Assembly (NCBI GenBank): GCA_014529385.2
Contig: CM043962.1
Location: forward strand, 45,575,598-45,639,597
From: Adiantum capillus-veneris
Taxonomy: Eukaryota; Streptophyta; Polypodiopsida; Polypodiales; Pteridaceae
Reading direction: 5' to 3'
Length of the DNA: 64,000 bases
The position numbers and the translations under genes were made by a program. This document shows, piece by piece, positions 9,631-19,695 of the stretch (positions are counted from its first letter, which is position 1; each line of letters begins with the position of its first letter). The notes beneath the pieces were generated by a model. It was not told the origin of the DNA, ran no database searches, and worked only from the letters and a program-made list of their open reading frames with translations.

Positions 9631-9952
9631 ACACACAAAGACATGAAGAAGAAGAAGAAGGAGATGGAGCAAGAGCACTCTTCAATTGCACAAATGAGAG
9701 AATGAGTGGATTTTAGGTTTAGTTGACTTTTATATGAGCTCATCCCATTCACACTTGGGCGCCCATGCTTAGCCAACTAATCCCTTGAATGTTCCAGTTA
9801 GAGTGCGCCTCTCATTGGCGATCACTCTTACCCTTTTCATATTGGACCGACAAGCCCGGTACCTGACTCTACCAAATAAATAATACATTGTCCGCCGTAG
9901 GTTAGAACCCCGTCGTAGGTGATAGGGTGTCCGTGAACCGTGAGGGTTAACA
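9625..9952 (-). repeat. Tat/Athila-like LTR, partial (outer end of the chimera)
   Basis: From ACATGAAGAAG onwards it matches 5690-6003 closely, more closely than it matches the LTRs at 19135 and 32062, so the two ends of the chimera are a pair. It ends GTGAGGGTTAACA and is followed by AAGAG. A minus-strand TATA-like element (CATATAAAAG) is near 9732. Confidence 0.8.
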
Positions 9953-9957
9953 AAGAG

Positions 9958-10110
9958 TCTTCATGCCCCATTTGAATCAAAGGAGAAAGGACATAGGCAG
10001 GTTTCCAGTTTAAAGAGTGATGGCTTGTTGGTTATGTTGATTGGTTAGCTTGTTAGGTTCATTTCTAAAGGTTGACACCCTCAAAGAGTCTTCATGCCCC
10101 ATTTGAATCA
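9958..10110. repeat. Rest of tandem unit 1 and the intact unit 2
   Basis: TCTTCATGCCCCATTTGAAT occurs at 9958 and again at 10088. Unit 2 (9986-10084) repeats 5289-5391. The pre-insertion locus was a direct repeat of roughly 125-130 bp. Confidence 0.75.
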
Positions 10111-10736
10111 CTTCCTAGGATATTGACATTAATTTAGTGCCTGATAGCTATGCTACAAACATCCAATCGCAACGACCCACTAACATTGGTGACATTGTTG
10201 TCGAGGAATGATTATTAGGTGGTGGTGAGTGACCTAGTCATATTCATAGCCTTAGTTTTGAGATATTTTGTTATCCATTTTGTTTACACCTTAGCAGTGA
10301 AGTAGCTAGACACGGGATTTAGTGCTTGGTAGATTCTAGAAGTCAGTCACTTTCTAGATCTACTCTTGATAGGCAAAGAGAGTTGTGAGTGAGATACAAA
10401 AGGCATTTCATTCTTCCACTTTCTTAATGCTTTGAAAGTATGAATCTATATTCCATTTTGCTTTCAATTATACTATTTCGTTTGTTTTTGTTCGTAGATT
10501 CATTTTAGTACTTAGGAGTAGGGTAAGTAGCAACTATCACCATCAAATTTGGGATAAAAGATTAGGGCAAATCTTGTTGAAAACCATATTTGATAAAAGA
10601 GACCGTAACTCTGAAAAAATAGAAACTTTGATGGCTAGAGCCTAAAAGCTGATCATAACTCAAAAATTTGGTGCTAAAGGGTATTACTAAACTCACAAGA
10701 AGCAAATTGATAAGTTTCATTCAGAGTTGTGGTGAA

Positions 10737-11599
10737 CATGGATTGTGATCCATGTACCTCTGAGATTGTTTGAGCAAAAACCGAGACTATCAGTTAGAGA
10801 TTGTTTCCAAGCAATCAAAACCAAAATTTGGAGTCAAATTGAAACAAAAAATACAATCAAGAAAAAGAAATTGAAAAAACCTTCAAAAGCCTTGGAAAGT
10901 GACCAAAATTTTGGGTTTTTTAGTTTTGGTTATGCAAACTCAAAAAGCATTGACATCTACAGGGCATAGACAACTAGCTAACCAAGTTTCATGCCAAAAT
11001 GAGGTCAAACACGGATCACAATCCATGTACCTTGTCATGATTTTTGGTTGAAATTTGAGCAGCAGGTAGCTTGGACCATTTGAAACACTTTTCTCAAAAG
11101 ACACATTGGCAAAAAAGTTGTAAAAGTTAATCAAAAGAGCAAAAATAGAAAACTAGTCAAAAAATCGCAAACAGATACAAAAATTCACTTTTGATTGGCA
11201 AAAAATGATCAAAATCCAAAAAGGTTTTGAAGAGTAGGCGATAGACATCACAAATGATCAACAGGCCGAGTTTTAGCTCCAAAGTGATGGAACATGGATC
11301 GCGATCCATGTACCTCATCTTAGTTTTTAGGCAGAAACTATACCAGCCTATAGCAGAGGTCATTGTGAGCAATACTTCCCAAAGCTAGGTAGCCAAAATA
11401 ATTCTAAAAGAGGATCACAAAGGCCAAAAACTCTTCTAGGCCAAAAACCTCCAACTTAGACTTAGGGTTTGACTTTTGACTGGCTTAAATTAGTCCAAAC
11501 CACATAAAAATTGTATAACTATGGTCAGGTTACCAAGGGCAAGATTTGTGTCACGTTTCACCACATTTTTGCACTAAGGTACATGGATCATGATCCATG
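10737..11599. repeat. Array of four palindromes CATGGATC..GATCCATG, period 273-289 bp
   Basis: Palindromic 18-mers lie at 10737-10754, 11010-11027, 11293-11310 and 11582-11599. The third and fourth are perfect (CATGGATCGCGATCCATG and CATGGATCATGATCCATG). They are usually followed by TACCT. The intervening sequence is only weakly similar between units, with recurring AAGTTTCA phrases, so the palindrome is the best-kept part of an old tandem repeat. Related copies are at 41795-43023. Confidence 0.85.
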
Positions 11600-11898
11600 T
11601 TCCTTTATCACAAACGGAGACCATATTTTCACCATAGCTAGAGCTAGTCACAAGGAGCTTAGTGGTTTCATAATTGAATTTGGACTATTGAATTGAGGAT
11701 TTTGCGAGCATTTTATGCCAAAAGCCCGATAATTTTTCGATTTCAGATTTTTGACTAACTAAGCGATTATAAACTCATAGCCACCAAGTCTTTTTTTTTA
11801 CAAATTGCAAGGGCTAGAGTGTGTGACTTGAAGTGTTTCCAAGAATTTGGAAGCAACATAAGAGTTAACAAGTCACGGTTTTGCCATAGTGCTTTTTC

Positions 11899-12910
11899 TT
11901 GGTGTATTTGAGAGCAAGCAGATTATACCAGAGTAGAAAGCCTACTGTAGGAGACCAGGTTAGTCATATTTCCATGAAAGAGAGTGCGAATCAGGGACCG
12001 TTTCCAACCCTAGATCTAGTTCCTAAAGAAAGTTTGTCTGATATTTCTTCAAAGAGATCTTACACCTATATGGCTAAGGGATTCAACAACATGAGTTTCA
12101 AAGAGGGAACAAATATGGGAGCAAGATCAACCCAATCGCACCAACTGTGAAACTATTGCACATAAAGTACCAGTTTGAAAATGAAGAAAGTGCAAAATTT
12201 TACAAAGATGGTATGGATTGCTATTGCGTAAAGTTAGAAGAGAGACCTAGTGGGTTCAAGGACGTAGTGCTTGTAGACTACATTGGTGATCGATACTTTG
12301 ATAACAAGGGTATAATGTATCTAGTTGTGCAAAATACCTACATTGTGGACAAATGGGGATTGATAGGCCGGTTGACATAGAGCCAAAGAAGGATAAGCCA
12401 CCTAAGTTGGAGATTCCTAATGCTAAATTAAGGCTAATCAACGAGACGACACGAGTCAACACGAAAAACATTCATGTGGGGTTGTACAAGTATGACAACG
12501 GGGAGAAAATGCTCTATTATAAGTGCGACAAACCCTACATTGGAGAGTTTTCATAATAAAAACGCTTGTACATTTTTGCATACATAGAAGGCATATATAC
12601 CCATATAATCATGCTTGATAAGTATGGGCGATGGTGCTCTGCACTAGACGATAATGAGCTAGAAAGATATGCATACTTTGGAGGGCCACTCTATCAACAT
12701 TATGTCATTCCTAGCATGTCTAGACCTACCGTCTTAGAGATCAGACCAGAAATGAAGAGAGTGAGTCTTGATAGAACCAAGGTAGAAGACTCACTTAGTC
12801 GATCGCAATTTTTAGTTCCGAGGCCTATGGGATCCTTGAATTCGAGGATTCCAATGACAATGCATAGAGGCAGTGATGCTTCAAGCACAATCCATACAAC
12901 AAGAGTTTGA
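11899..12910 (+). pseudogene. Decayed ORF region, unknown product
   Basis: Four adjoining plus-strand frames (11899-12150, 12147-12380, 12353-12556, 12566-12910) look like one protein broken by frameshifts: mixed hydrophilic composition, charged segments such as DIEPKKDKPPKLEIPNAKLR, few low-complexity runs. I recognise no domain. By position, downstream of the palindrome array, it corresponds to the ORF at 43243-45330, but I see no sequence similarity between them. Confidence 0.35.
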
Positions 12911-13036
12911 GATACTTGGACGAAAGTCAGGGATGTGCGACCATACCAAAGATCCACAGAGAGAACTCCAGCTAGAGTTCCCCAATGGGGGTTACAAAGC
13001 TAGAGATTCATTTTAGGAGAACCAAGAGTTACAAGA

Positions 13037-13974
13037 ATGGTTGCCAAAACGAGATGGACGCGACCATCTCAAGTGGCAAAGCGCGTTGCCAAAAAAGACA
13101 ATCGGTTGGTTTATCCATAGCTAAACACTAAACACAGAAAAAGCTCAATTTTGTATTACTTATTCCGTTAAACTCAATGTAGTTATTTTTTGAGCTCGAT
13201 TGAGTTTCCAGATTGTAATATACTAAGTACGCAGATTAAGCCAAATCCATAGTAGAAAGTAGGAAATGATTCAGATAAATTAGAACCTCCAAGGCTGATG
13301 TATAAAAGACAACTTTTCTAACCCTAAGAACAACTTTTGAATTAATCAACTTTTGAGTTCAATTGAGTGTGCCGTGAGTTTTGTGTGAGACAGGGAGTGA
13401 TCTTCTTCTATTCTCTACGTGTGCTACAAGTGCTACATTGCAAAAGCGTCTTCACCATTGTGTTAGCAATGGCAAGAGCTACGCACCAACGCCAAGCTTG
13501 CACAATTTTGGTCTCTTTGCAAAGAGCTCTCCCACTAGCTTTGAGGTGAGTTTTCTCTCTAACCGTGCATGCAATTAGAGATTTCTATATGTCAATGCGT
13601 TCACGGCAAGTAGAACTACACATTACAAAATTTTTGCACCGTGTTTATAAGTAGTGAGTTGGGTTAGAGACTTTAGGGTAGTGTCCTTTAGGTGTGTAGA
13701 GGTCATCCCTTGAGTTTCATGACGATTCGATAACATTAGGTCTTGTTTCGAGAGCGTAGCCATCCTAGACAAGATAACTTTTGTGCATACATAGTGTGCT
13801 TTGAATTGGTTTTCCTTGTTAGTGATTATCCGTAGAAGGTCAAGTAGATGATTGACACCCATCTATTTGTTTCCATGTGCCTACGGGTCAAGCTTTGCCC
13901 TTGGTTGACATCTTGTTTGTTGGCCTAGTTCTCACTTTTCTAGCAACTGCGAGCAGTGAATCTGCCCGACGACA
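13037..13974 (+). repeat. Probable LTR (5' border uncertain)
   Basis: The right border is firm: ...CCCGACGACA at 13974 is followed at once by a tRNA-type PBS. A TATA-like TGTATAAAAG lies at 13297-13306, and the sequence after it is transcript-leader-like. I could not find the matching TG start or a second copy, so the left border is a guess. Confidence 0.5.
13297..13306 (+). promoter_or_regulatory. TATA box of the probable LTR
   Basis: TGTATAAAAG about 670 bp before the LTR end, inside otherwise AT-rich U3-like sequence. Confidence 0.5.
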
Positions 13975-13993
13975 TTGGCGTCACTGTCGGGAC
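13975..13993 (+). other. Primer-binding site, Tat/Athila type
   Basis: TTGGCGTCACTGTCGGGAC follows the LTR end directly. It resembles the plant PBS TGGCGCCGTTGTCGGGGA used by many Tat/Athila elements and the PBS at 32042-32060 here. Confidence 0.75.
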
Positions 13994-15558
13994 GAGAGCC
14001 CTAGGTAGGTGACATTAGACTAGTCCTACAAGGTGAAAGTTCCTCTCGTTCACCGGAGCCTTGTTATTTTACTCTAGGTAGGACTCTCGAGGTTTTAGAG
14101 AGGTTCTAGGGAGCGTGTTTCTCACTTGGGTCTTTCACCATAGACAGTTTTAATTAGTATGGTATAGTTGTGATTGTTGGTGTTTGATTGGTTGTGGTGG
14201 TGTGAAAGTGTTTAGTAGTCCGTGTGTGGAAGTAAAGTGTGTTTCTACCTAGGATTGCAAAACCCCACATGATGAGTAGGAGTAGTTGTAGGTAGGACAT
14301 GTGATTGTGATCTAGAGTTATCCAACATCAATGTTATTTGCTTGTATGCTTGCTTGCATAAGTAATCCCTGAAAAGTCAATTTTTAGAGGTAACTTGCAA
14401 TGATCAAGCTTCAGTAGACATTTATGCATGGTTGAGTGAGGTTGGGCATAAAAGAACACATATGCAAGAGATCTGGATGAGAAATCTGCAATTTTTCATT
14501 TGTAGACATCATACATGTATGATGTCTTAGGGCCTAGCAAGAGACCAAATTTGACAAAACAAACTGCACTAGAGTGTTTCAAAGGTGTGTTTCCCCCGAA
14601 GTACACCTTAGGACTAAGGTTTTGACCAACATTTGGTCCCCAGAAGACAAAAGTCAAATGTGAAAATGGAAAAAAATAGGAACCTTGTGATTCAGTGCAT
14701 ATTTTTGCATTGAAAATTTGTAAGAGTGCCTTGGAAGCACTGTTGAAGACTTGGGAAAACCTATGCTTGAGTTCTGGTGGACCAAATCTCCCCAGTAGAC
14801 ATCATACACGCATGATGTCTCAAAAGTAGATCTGGCAGCAAAAATGGGCATTTGACTTGACACCCATAGTCTGCATATTATATAGAGCACATACACCAAG
14901 TTTCATCTCATTTGGGCATATGAACTAAGTATTGAGAAAGTTTTACTCTTTTCGAGAAACTTTCTTAGAAAAAGTGGTGATAAGGTGCAATTTTGATATC
15001 CAAACTTTGTTGTGAGCACTTGTGCATGTTGTACACATTAGGGGGCACCTAGGAAAGAAATAGAAATGTATTCAGATAACTTAGACATCATGCGCGTATG
15101 ATGTCTGGGAGGCCAAATTTTGGGCTAAAAGGCACCTTTGTGTGAACCATTGTGTTTAAGAGTATCTAGGGAGTAAATAGGCCAAGTCTCATTGACTTTG
15201 AAGCAATTTAAGGCTAATAGAGACAAAGAGACGGAGTTAATCAAAGTGAATGCGCTTGATTTGACCATATCTAGCACAATAGGTATTGAAATTACATTAT
15301 GCAAGTGGCAGTGAGTTTCTTATGTGGTGGGTATCCTCTAGAATGAGATTCACTCCATTTTGACCAGATAGACATCATGTGCGTATGATGTCTCAGGGGC
15401 ATATTTTGTACCAATAGAGCTTACCAGAGTGTGAAACATCTCAAGGCAAGCCTATGGACCAAGTTTCACCCAATTTGGATCAATTTTGACCTAGTTAACC
15501 TCTTGGATAAGCCGAAAGCGCCCAAGGCCTACATAGAAGAGATTAACCTACCTACAGG
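13994..15558 (+). mobile_element. Leader of a Tat-like element, truncated by chromovirus insertion
   Basis: Sequence downstream of the PBS at 13975 is non-coding: no long frame on either strand. It holds a second palindrome array from 14504. At 15559 a chromovirus LTR begins, so the body of this element is missing or lies beyond the rearranged right end near 37199. Confidence 0.6.
14504..15393. repeat. Array of four palindromes AGACATCAT..ATGATGTCT, period 286-293 bp
   Basis: Palindromes of 24 bp lie at 14504-14527, 14797-14820, 15083-15106 and 15370-15393. The 9-bp arms AGACATCAT/ATGATGTCT are nearly invariant; the 6-bp centre varies (ACATGT, ACACGC, GCGCGT, GTGCGT). The sequence between is weakly repetitive. 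The array starts 529 bp after the PBS, as in the 10.7-kb array, but the palindrome sequence is unrelated. Confidence 0.9.
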
Positions 15559-16221
15559 TGTAAGGTCTCTGACCCCGATCAAAAAGAGCACCATTGTACC
15601 TTGAAATGAACATAATGAAAACAATTACTATTTTTAGCAGTTTTCCGAATTCTATCAGTGCCATGATGTTTAGAATGTTTTAAAGCTTCGAAATGTGAAT
15701 TAAAATAATTTTTGAAAAAAATTTCCAAAAATACTAAGTTTTTGGTCACCCGACCCGTCTAGTTTTGACCGTCTCGAAAAACTGCACCCGTACCTCGAAT
15801 TTGAAAAAAATACATTTCGGACCCCGAGGGGGGAGGGGGGGCTGCTAAATATGGCAGGTACTCGGACCAGTACGCCTTAGTTATAGCTTAGTATAGCAAT
15901 TTACGGCATAAAATTCCGACTCGTATGGGCCATTTTAGCCTAAAACCAATTTTTCCTAAAGTTGTGCGTGGAGGCACCGAGGCTCGAGGCTGTGTGGGAA
16001 CAGGTTCCAGGCCACTCTGAGCCAGCTTTAGTAGTTAGGGGGCGCCCTCTTGCCTTGTGGGAGTTGTAGGAGAGTTTCCATGCTAGAGAGTGGGTGTGAG
16101 AGCCAGTTAAACTAGCCAATTGGACACTTGGTGACTAGGTAACTAGACTTGCCAATGCATTAACTGAGTGCTCACTCAGATGCTTATAGCAACCCAGATC
16201 GATTTTCAGCCTTGAGGAGCC

Positions 16222-16229
16222 TATTTAAA
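16222..16229 (+). promoter_or_regulatory. LTR TATA box
   Basis: TATTTAAA in GGAGCCTATTTAAAGG. The same block is conserved in the LTR copies at 47448-47460 and 51848-51860 on the minus strand, so transcription probably starts within the following (CT)n/(CA)n stretch. Confidence 0.7.
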
Positions 16230-16235
16230 GGTGTG

Positions 16236-16281
<46 letters not shown>

Positions 16282-17161
16282 TGCTCACACACACCCGGTA
16301 CACACACACGCACCTACACACACACCTTGGGGAGGTGCTGCCAGCACACACACAGTTTTTGAAGGAGAAGCAAGGAGGGAGGTGCTGCTGAATTCTCGTC
16401 TTGAGAACTCATTTGGATCAGAAAATTGTGAGGATTTTCAGCCCCTAATCACGGTAATCATGGTTTAATTCCCGCTCTTCTTAATTCTCTTCATTATTCT
16501 CCTAATTCCTCGTCTACTGTGCTTAATCCTAGCTATAATTCCCAATAGCTGCTCTCTAATTTTACATAGCTATACTCCATTACATAATCATCATCCAATT
16601 AGCTAATTTATGCAGCCATTCATCACTCTTAATCAATGATTAATACATGATTAGGAGAGATTTCTCCCTCTAGGCAGCATAGTAATTAATTGTAAGTCGG
16701 TAATGATGTAGATTTGATGAAATTCTTTCTTTTACCACTCAATAGTGTTGTAATTAAATTAGATTCAATTTTTCTCACACATTAAGATGTGATTAAGGCA
16801 AAATTAATCCTTCATTAGGCCACTAAGAAGAGAATTTCCTAGCACCTATGCATGCGGTAACTCTGCATCTTTCTAATTGCACTAGGAAAGTGATTGAGCT
16901 TGCTTAATTAATCTCTCTTGTAATTTAATTAGTAAAATTCTGAAATTCTTAATCATCTAATCCAAGTGATTAACTTTAGAGCTGGTTCCCATAGGACAAT
17001 AAAGTATTACCCATAAAATTGCTAGGTCTCGAAGGAAAAAATCTAACCCTCTTGCATAAGGAGGATTGTTCAATGATTCTAATCTGCTATTTGGATTGTT
17101 ATGATGCTCTTGAACTTTAGCTCTTTTCTCCAAGTTTATCATTTAAAGTAGTGAGTATAAA

Positions 17162-17302
17162 ATGGCCCCGGTTAAGAGAACTTGCTTCGGTGGTGCCCAC
17201 GACAGCGAGGCGGGAACGAGCAATGTGAATGGAAAAGGAAAAGCTCCCATGGACGAACAAGCACCGGCCATCTCACGGGCCATTGACGAAGAAATGGAAG
17301 AG
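17162..17302 (+). CDS. LTR-encoded candidate first exon of Gag (47 codons)
   Basis: An ATG opens a frame starting MAPVKR, containing GAHDSEAGTSN and ending AIDEEMEE, where AG|GTAGGT (17301-17308) is a good plant 5' splice site at phase 0. The frame would otherwise stop about 10 codons later. LTR copies at 46408-46548 and 50828-50968 keep the same 141-nt exon and donor; the diverged LTR at 60508 keeps a 123-nt version with the same motifs. A basic M-x-P-(K/R) start is common at the N-terminus of chromovirus Gag. In this copy the gag body that should follow has been lost, so splicing can be judged only in the 45331-52518 element. Coding status is inference from conservation. Confidence 0.6.
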
Positions 17303-17619
17303 GTAGGTCACAATTTCATTCAAGTTGTTTAATTTAACATTGCACACGTTTAGCTAGGAAAGAACATATCCCCAAACATGTTGGAGAAATTCGACGGAAA
17401 CCTCGGCATTGAATTCATTTGTACATTAAAGTCTAAAGTAGGAAAGAAATGATTGATGGGTATGCTGTTTGCAATAGGAAAGAATGTCTGCTAGGAAAAA
17501 TTTAGCTCGGCATGTTCATTCTATTTCCAATGTTGAATCAGTCCTGATCCCCCTACTGATCACAGGGGGCGGCTCGCGACGATTTCGCAGTAGCTAGAGT
17601 TACTAGCTTAGGGCCTTTA

Positions 17620-17706
17620 CCCACGACTTGATTTCTATGCGGTGGGAACCCACGTCTTGCTTTCTATGTGGTGGGAATGTCCATGTCGTACTTTCTATGC
17701 GGTGGA
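17620..17706. repeat. LTR minisatellite, three units of about 29-36 bp
   Basis: CCACGACTTGATTTCTATGC, CCACGTCTTGCTTTCTATGT and CCATGTCGTACTTTCTATGC recur with GGTGGG spacers. The homologous place in the other LTR copies (46040-46115, 50460-50535) holds a related repeat with CTTAACCAG units. Confidence 0.75.
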
Positions 17707-18380
17707 CATACCTAGTTGTATGGGCAGCTAGGCGACAACGGGAGTAAACTCTCGCTGGAGGGGGGATGTTGTACCTCCAGAACATTGGAATTTTAATGAA
17801 TAAGTTTGAGTAGAATTTTTACTAGAATACTGTCTTGGTGCCGCTTTGCAATACTTATTGAAGGGCTGTCTTAACGAACATTGTGATTCGGAATCTAATC
17901 AAGGAATGTTTATGTTGAACAATCATTGTTGTAGTAATTAGGACACACAAGGAAGTGTGAGTGTGGGGGTGGAAAGTGGGGGGATTGGCTCAGGTTTCCA
18001 ATGCCTATGAGAAGGGTGGTCCCGATTGGTCGACAACTCTCTGTTTCCATAGTGTTAAATCGATACTAGTAATACTCATTGCCCCTAGAGCGGCGAAGTC
18101 TCAAGTGTACGTGCCTTTGAAACACGGGGAAAAAGGCACTCGGGATTTGTCTCCTCTTGGAAGGTGGGTCTTAGGATCGCTAGATAGGTTAAGTACGCTT
18201 CCCCTGCGTGGTGGAGCTAGATCTCATTGCTAGTAGGCTCGAACTTGACTCACTTTGTGATGAGAGATCGTCCGCTAGTTGAACCCTGAACCACTTTGTT
18301 TGCTTCTACTATAGATCTAGTGGCCACTAGGTTCACCATCAGATCCGCCGTTTGATACGGCGGGGTGGGGACCTCACACC

Positions 18381-18393
18381 CGGTATCAGAGCC
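18381..18393 (+). other. Primer-binding site, initiator Met tRNA type
   Basis: CGGTATCAGAGCC two bases after the LTR end matches the plant initiator-Met PBS (TGGTATCAGAGCC) except for the first base. Confidence 0.9.
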
Positions 18394-18464
18394 TAGGTTA
18401 GACTGAGAAATAAAGTCATATTGTTTGAATATTTAAAAGGAACTAAAAGTATATAGGTAGCTGA

Positions 18465-18995
18465 TCCAAATTCCTTGCATTGGTGTTGCAAGAAGATCCC
18501 GTGCTAGAATATCGAAAGTTCCAAGTGTTTGAGCTTATTTATGAACAAGCTCGACGATCCCCAGTTTACCAATTCAGGCGAGATGTCATGGAGATACTGA
18601 TGAAGGCTCATACGCCACACTCCACTCGCATCGATAGAGGATGGGGACTCGATTGGACACTTGTAGGAGGGATTTACTACATCAACGCTCGGAAGCTAGG
18701 ATGCCTGGCTACCAATTTGAAGAAGATACGTTGGGGAGAAGAGTTGAGGGTGGTGGAGATATTCTACTTTCTGCCTACACAATTGGACCTGGCTGTCTCA
18801 GGCGACACCGATCAAACCCTCAACGACTGGCTCTTGGAGAAGGTCACCAATGTAATCCCAACAAACAGGGTCAGAACTTTTGGAGTATCAAAAGAAGAAT
18901 CCCGGCTTGACACCATAGTTTATTATCCACTCAAGGATGAGTATAGAAACTACTTCACGAACAAAGTAGTGCATCATGTGAACACAATCTCCTAG
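18465..18995 (+). CDS. Unknown ORF between PBS and gag
   Basis: An open frame of about 176 codons with no in-frame ATG until codon 40 or so; the coordinates give the open stretch. The protein is of ordinary globular composition (segments RKFQVFELIYEQARR, GWGLDWTLVGGIYYINARK, VVEIFYFLPTQLDLA), without repeats or a transmembrane segment. I recognise no domain. The gag-only relative at 45331-52518 does not have it in the same place: there gag begins about 500 bp after the PBS. After the stop, two AATAAA signals (near 19075 and 19090) suggest a captured 3' gene end. It seems to have replaced the N-terminal half of gag. It could also be an ancient nested insertion. Confidence 0.4.
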   Translation, partial: SKFLALVLQEDPVLEYRKFQVFELIYEQARRSPVYQFRRDVMEILMKAHTPHSTRIDRGWGLDWTLVGGIYYINARKLGCLATNLKKIRWGEELRVVEIFYFLPTQLDLAVSGDTDQTLNDWLLEKVTNVIPTNRVRTFGVSKEESRLDTIVYYPLKDEYRNYFTNKVVHHVNTIS

Positions 18996-19134
18996 GCGTA
19001 TCTTATACGCAATCCAAAAAGCCATGTAATAAATTGATCATCAGTTATCCGAAACCTTGAGGGGTTTCGATTGTAATAAATTTTCATCAATAAAGTGCTT
19101 TTTGTCTCTAAATCTCTGTCTCTTGATAAAGTGG
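18996..19134 (+). other. 3'-UTR-like sequence with two polyadenylation signals
   Basis: GTAATAAATT and CATCAATAAAGTGC lie 75-100 bp after the unknown ORF. The stretch ends at the target site of the 13.5-kb element and would join directly to gag sequence at 32616. Confidence 0.4.
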
Positions 19135-19683
19135 TGTCAAGGCTAGGGACTTGCTACGCGCCGTGTGCGAGCCACAAAGGCTCCTAGCACACAGTCATAC
19201 AACAGACAAGCTCACAAGGAAGAATGGTGTGTCACTCACCTTCCTGCGTAGTTGCGAATGAAGGATTCCCGCGCCGCGAAGAAGAGGGAGACGCCGCTAC
19301 GCCGCGCTCAACCGCCTCGCCGCCGTCGTGCCGCCGGAACGCTCGATCACACACACACACTCTCACACTCTCTCTCACACGTACACACACACACACACAA
19401 GGAGATGGTGAAGGAGACGGTGGAGATGGAGCAAGAGCGGCTTCTATTGCACAATGAGAGAATGAGTAAAAATTAGGTTTAGTGGCTTTTATATGAGCTC
19501 ACCCCATTCACACTTGGGCGCCCATACTTAGCCAACTAACTCCTTGAATATTCCAGTTAGAGTGCGCCTGTCATCGGCGATCACCCTTACCCTGTTCCTA
19601 TTGGTCCGAAAAGCCCGGTACCTGACTCTAAATAATACAACGTTTATAGATCATAGGGTGTCCGTGTGCCGTGAGGGTTAACA
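19135..19683 (-). repeat. 3' LTR of the 13.5-kb element
   Basis: It starts TGTCAAGGCTAGGG and ends GTGAGGGTTAACA in window orientation. It is preceded by AGTGG and followed by the PPT. It contains (AC)n runs at about 19349-19401 and a minus-strand TATA-like CATATAAAAG near 19490. Confidence 0.95.
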
Positions 19684-19695
19684 TGCCCCCCTTCC
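19684..19695 (-). other. 3' polypurine tract
   Basis: The minus strand reads AGGAAGGGGGGCA directly before the 3' LTR. The 11-mer AGGAAGGGGGG recurs at 21703-21716 between pol and the last ORF. Confidence 0.85.

Larger units (their letters stand above)
5392..9952 (-). mobile_element. Chimeric retroelement: Tat/Athila-like ends, antisense copia core
   Basis: This 4.56-kb insertion is flanked by AAGAG at 5387-5391 and 9953-9957. The left part (LTR 5392-6003, polypurine tract, 6004-6917) is the 3' end of the same family as the 13.5-kb element at 19135. From 6918 to about 9630 it becomes a copia element in the opposite orientation: integrase, RT, RNase H, PPT and the first 190 bp of its LTR. From about 9630 to 9952 it returns to the Tat/Athila-like LTR. 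The second switch lies in an (AC)n tract common to both families. A copy-choice event during reverse transcription would give such a product; recombination after insertion is an alternative. Confidence 0.75.
10175..13036 (+). mobile_element. Tat-like retroelement leader and degraded ORF region
   Basis: A PBS-like segment (TTGGTGACATTGTTGTCGAG, 10180-10203) resembles the PBS at 13975 and that of the 13.5-kb element. The bases after it also resemble those after the PBS at 13975 (AGGTGGTGGTGAG... against AGGTAGGTGACAT). A palindrome array starts about 540 bp downstream (10737). Fragmentary frames follow at 11899-12910. No gag, RT or integrase signature was found, so assignment rests on the PBS-like site and shared layout. 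Confidence 0.45.
15559..18378 (+). repeat. 5' LTR of the chromovirus, 2,820 bp
   Basis: It begins TGTAAGGTCTCTGACC and ends GGGGACCTCACA. It is homologous, with clear divergence, to the LTRs at 45331-48118 and 49753-52518 read on the minus strand. Inside, in order, are a G-rich tract (15826-15841), a TATA box (16222), (CT)n/(AC)n (16231-16280), a short coding exon (17162-17302) and a three-unit minisatellite (17620-17706). About 2.8 kb is long for a plant chromovirus LTR. Confidence 0.9.

Noticed and set aside
12147-12380. Independent small gene
   Set aside because: Adjacent frames abut it at both ends with similar composition, so it looks like one fragment of a frameshifted longer ORF.
14504-15393. 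CRISPR-like array (regular short repeats)
   Set aside because: Spacing of about 285 bp, palindromic repeats, weakly similar spacers and a plant context do not fit CRISPR.
19130-19134. The 13.5-kb block as two separate partial elements
   Set aside because: Equal-length near-identical LTRs, perfect AGTGG duplication and a continuous gene order show one insertion.
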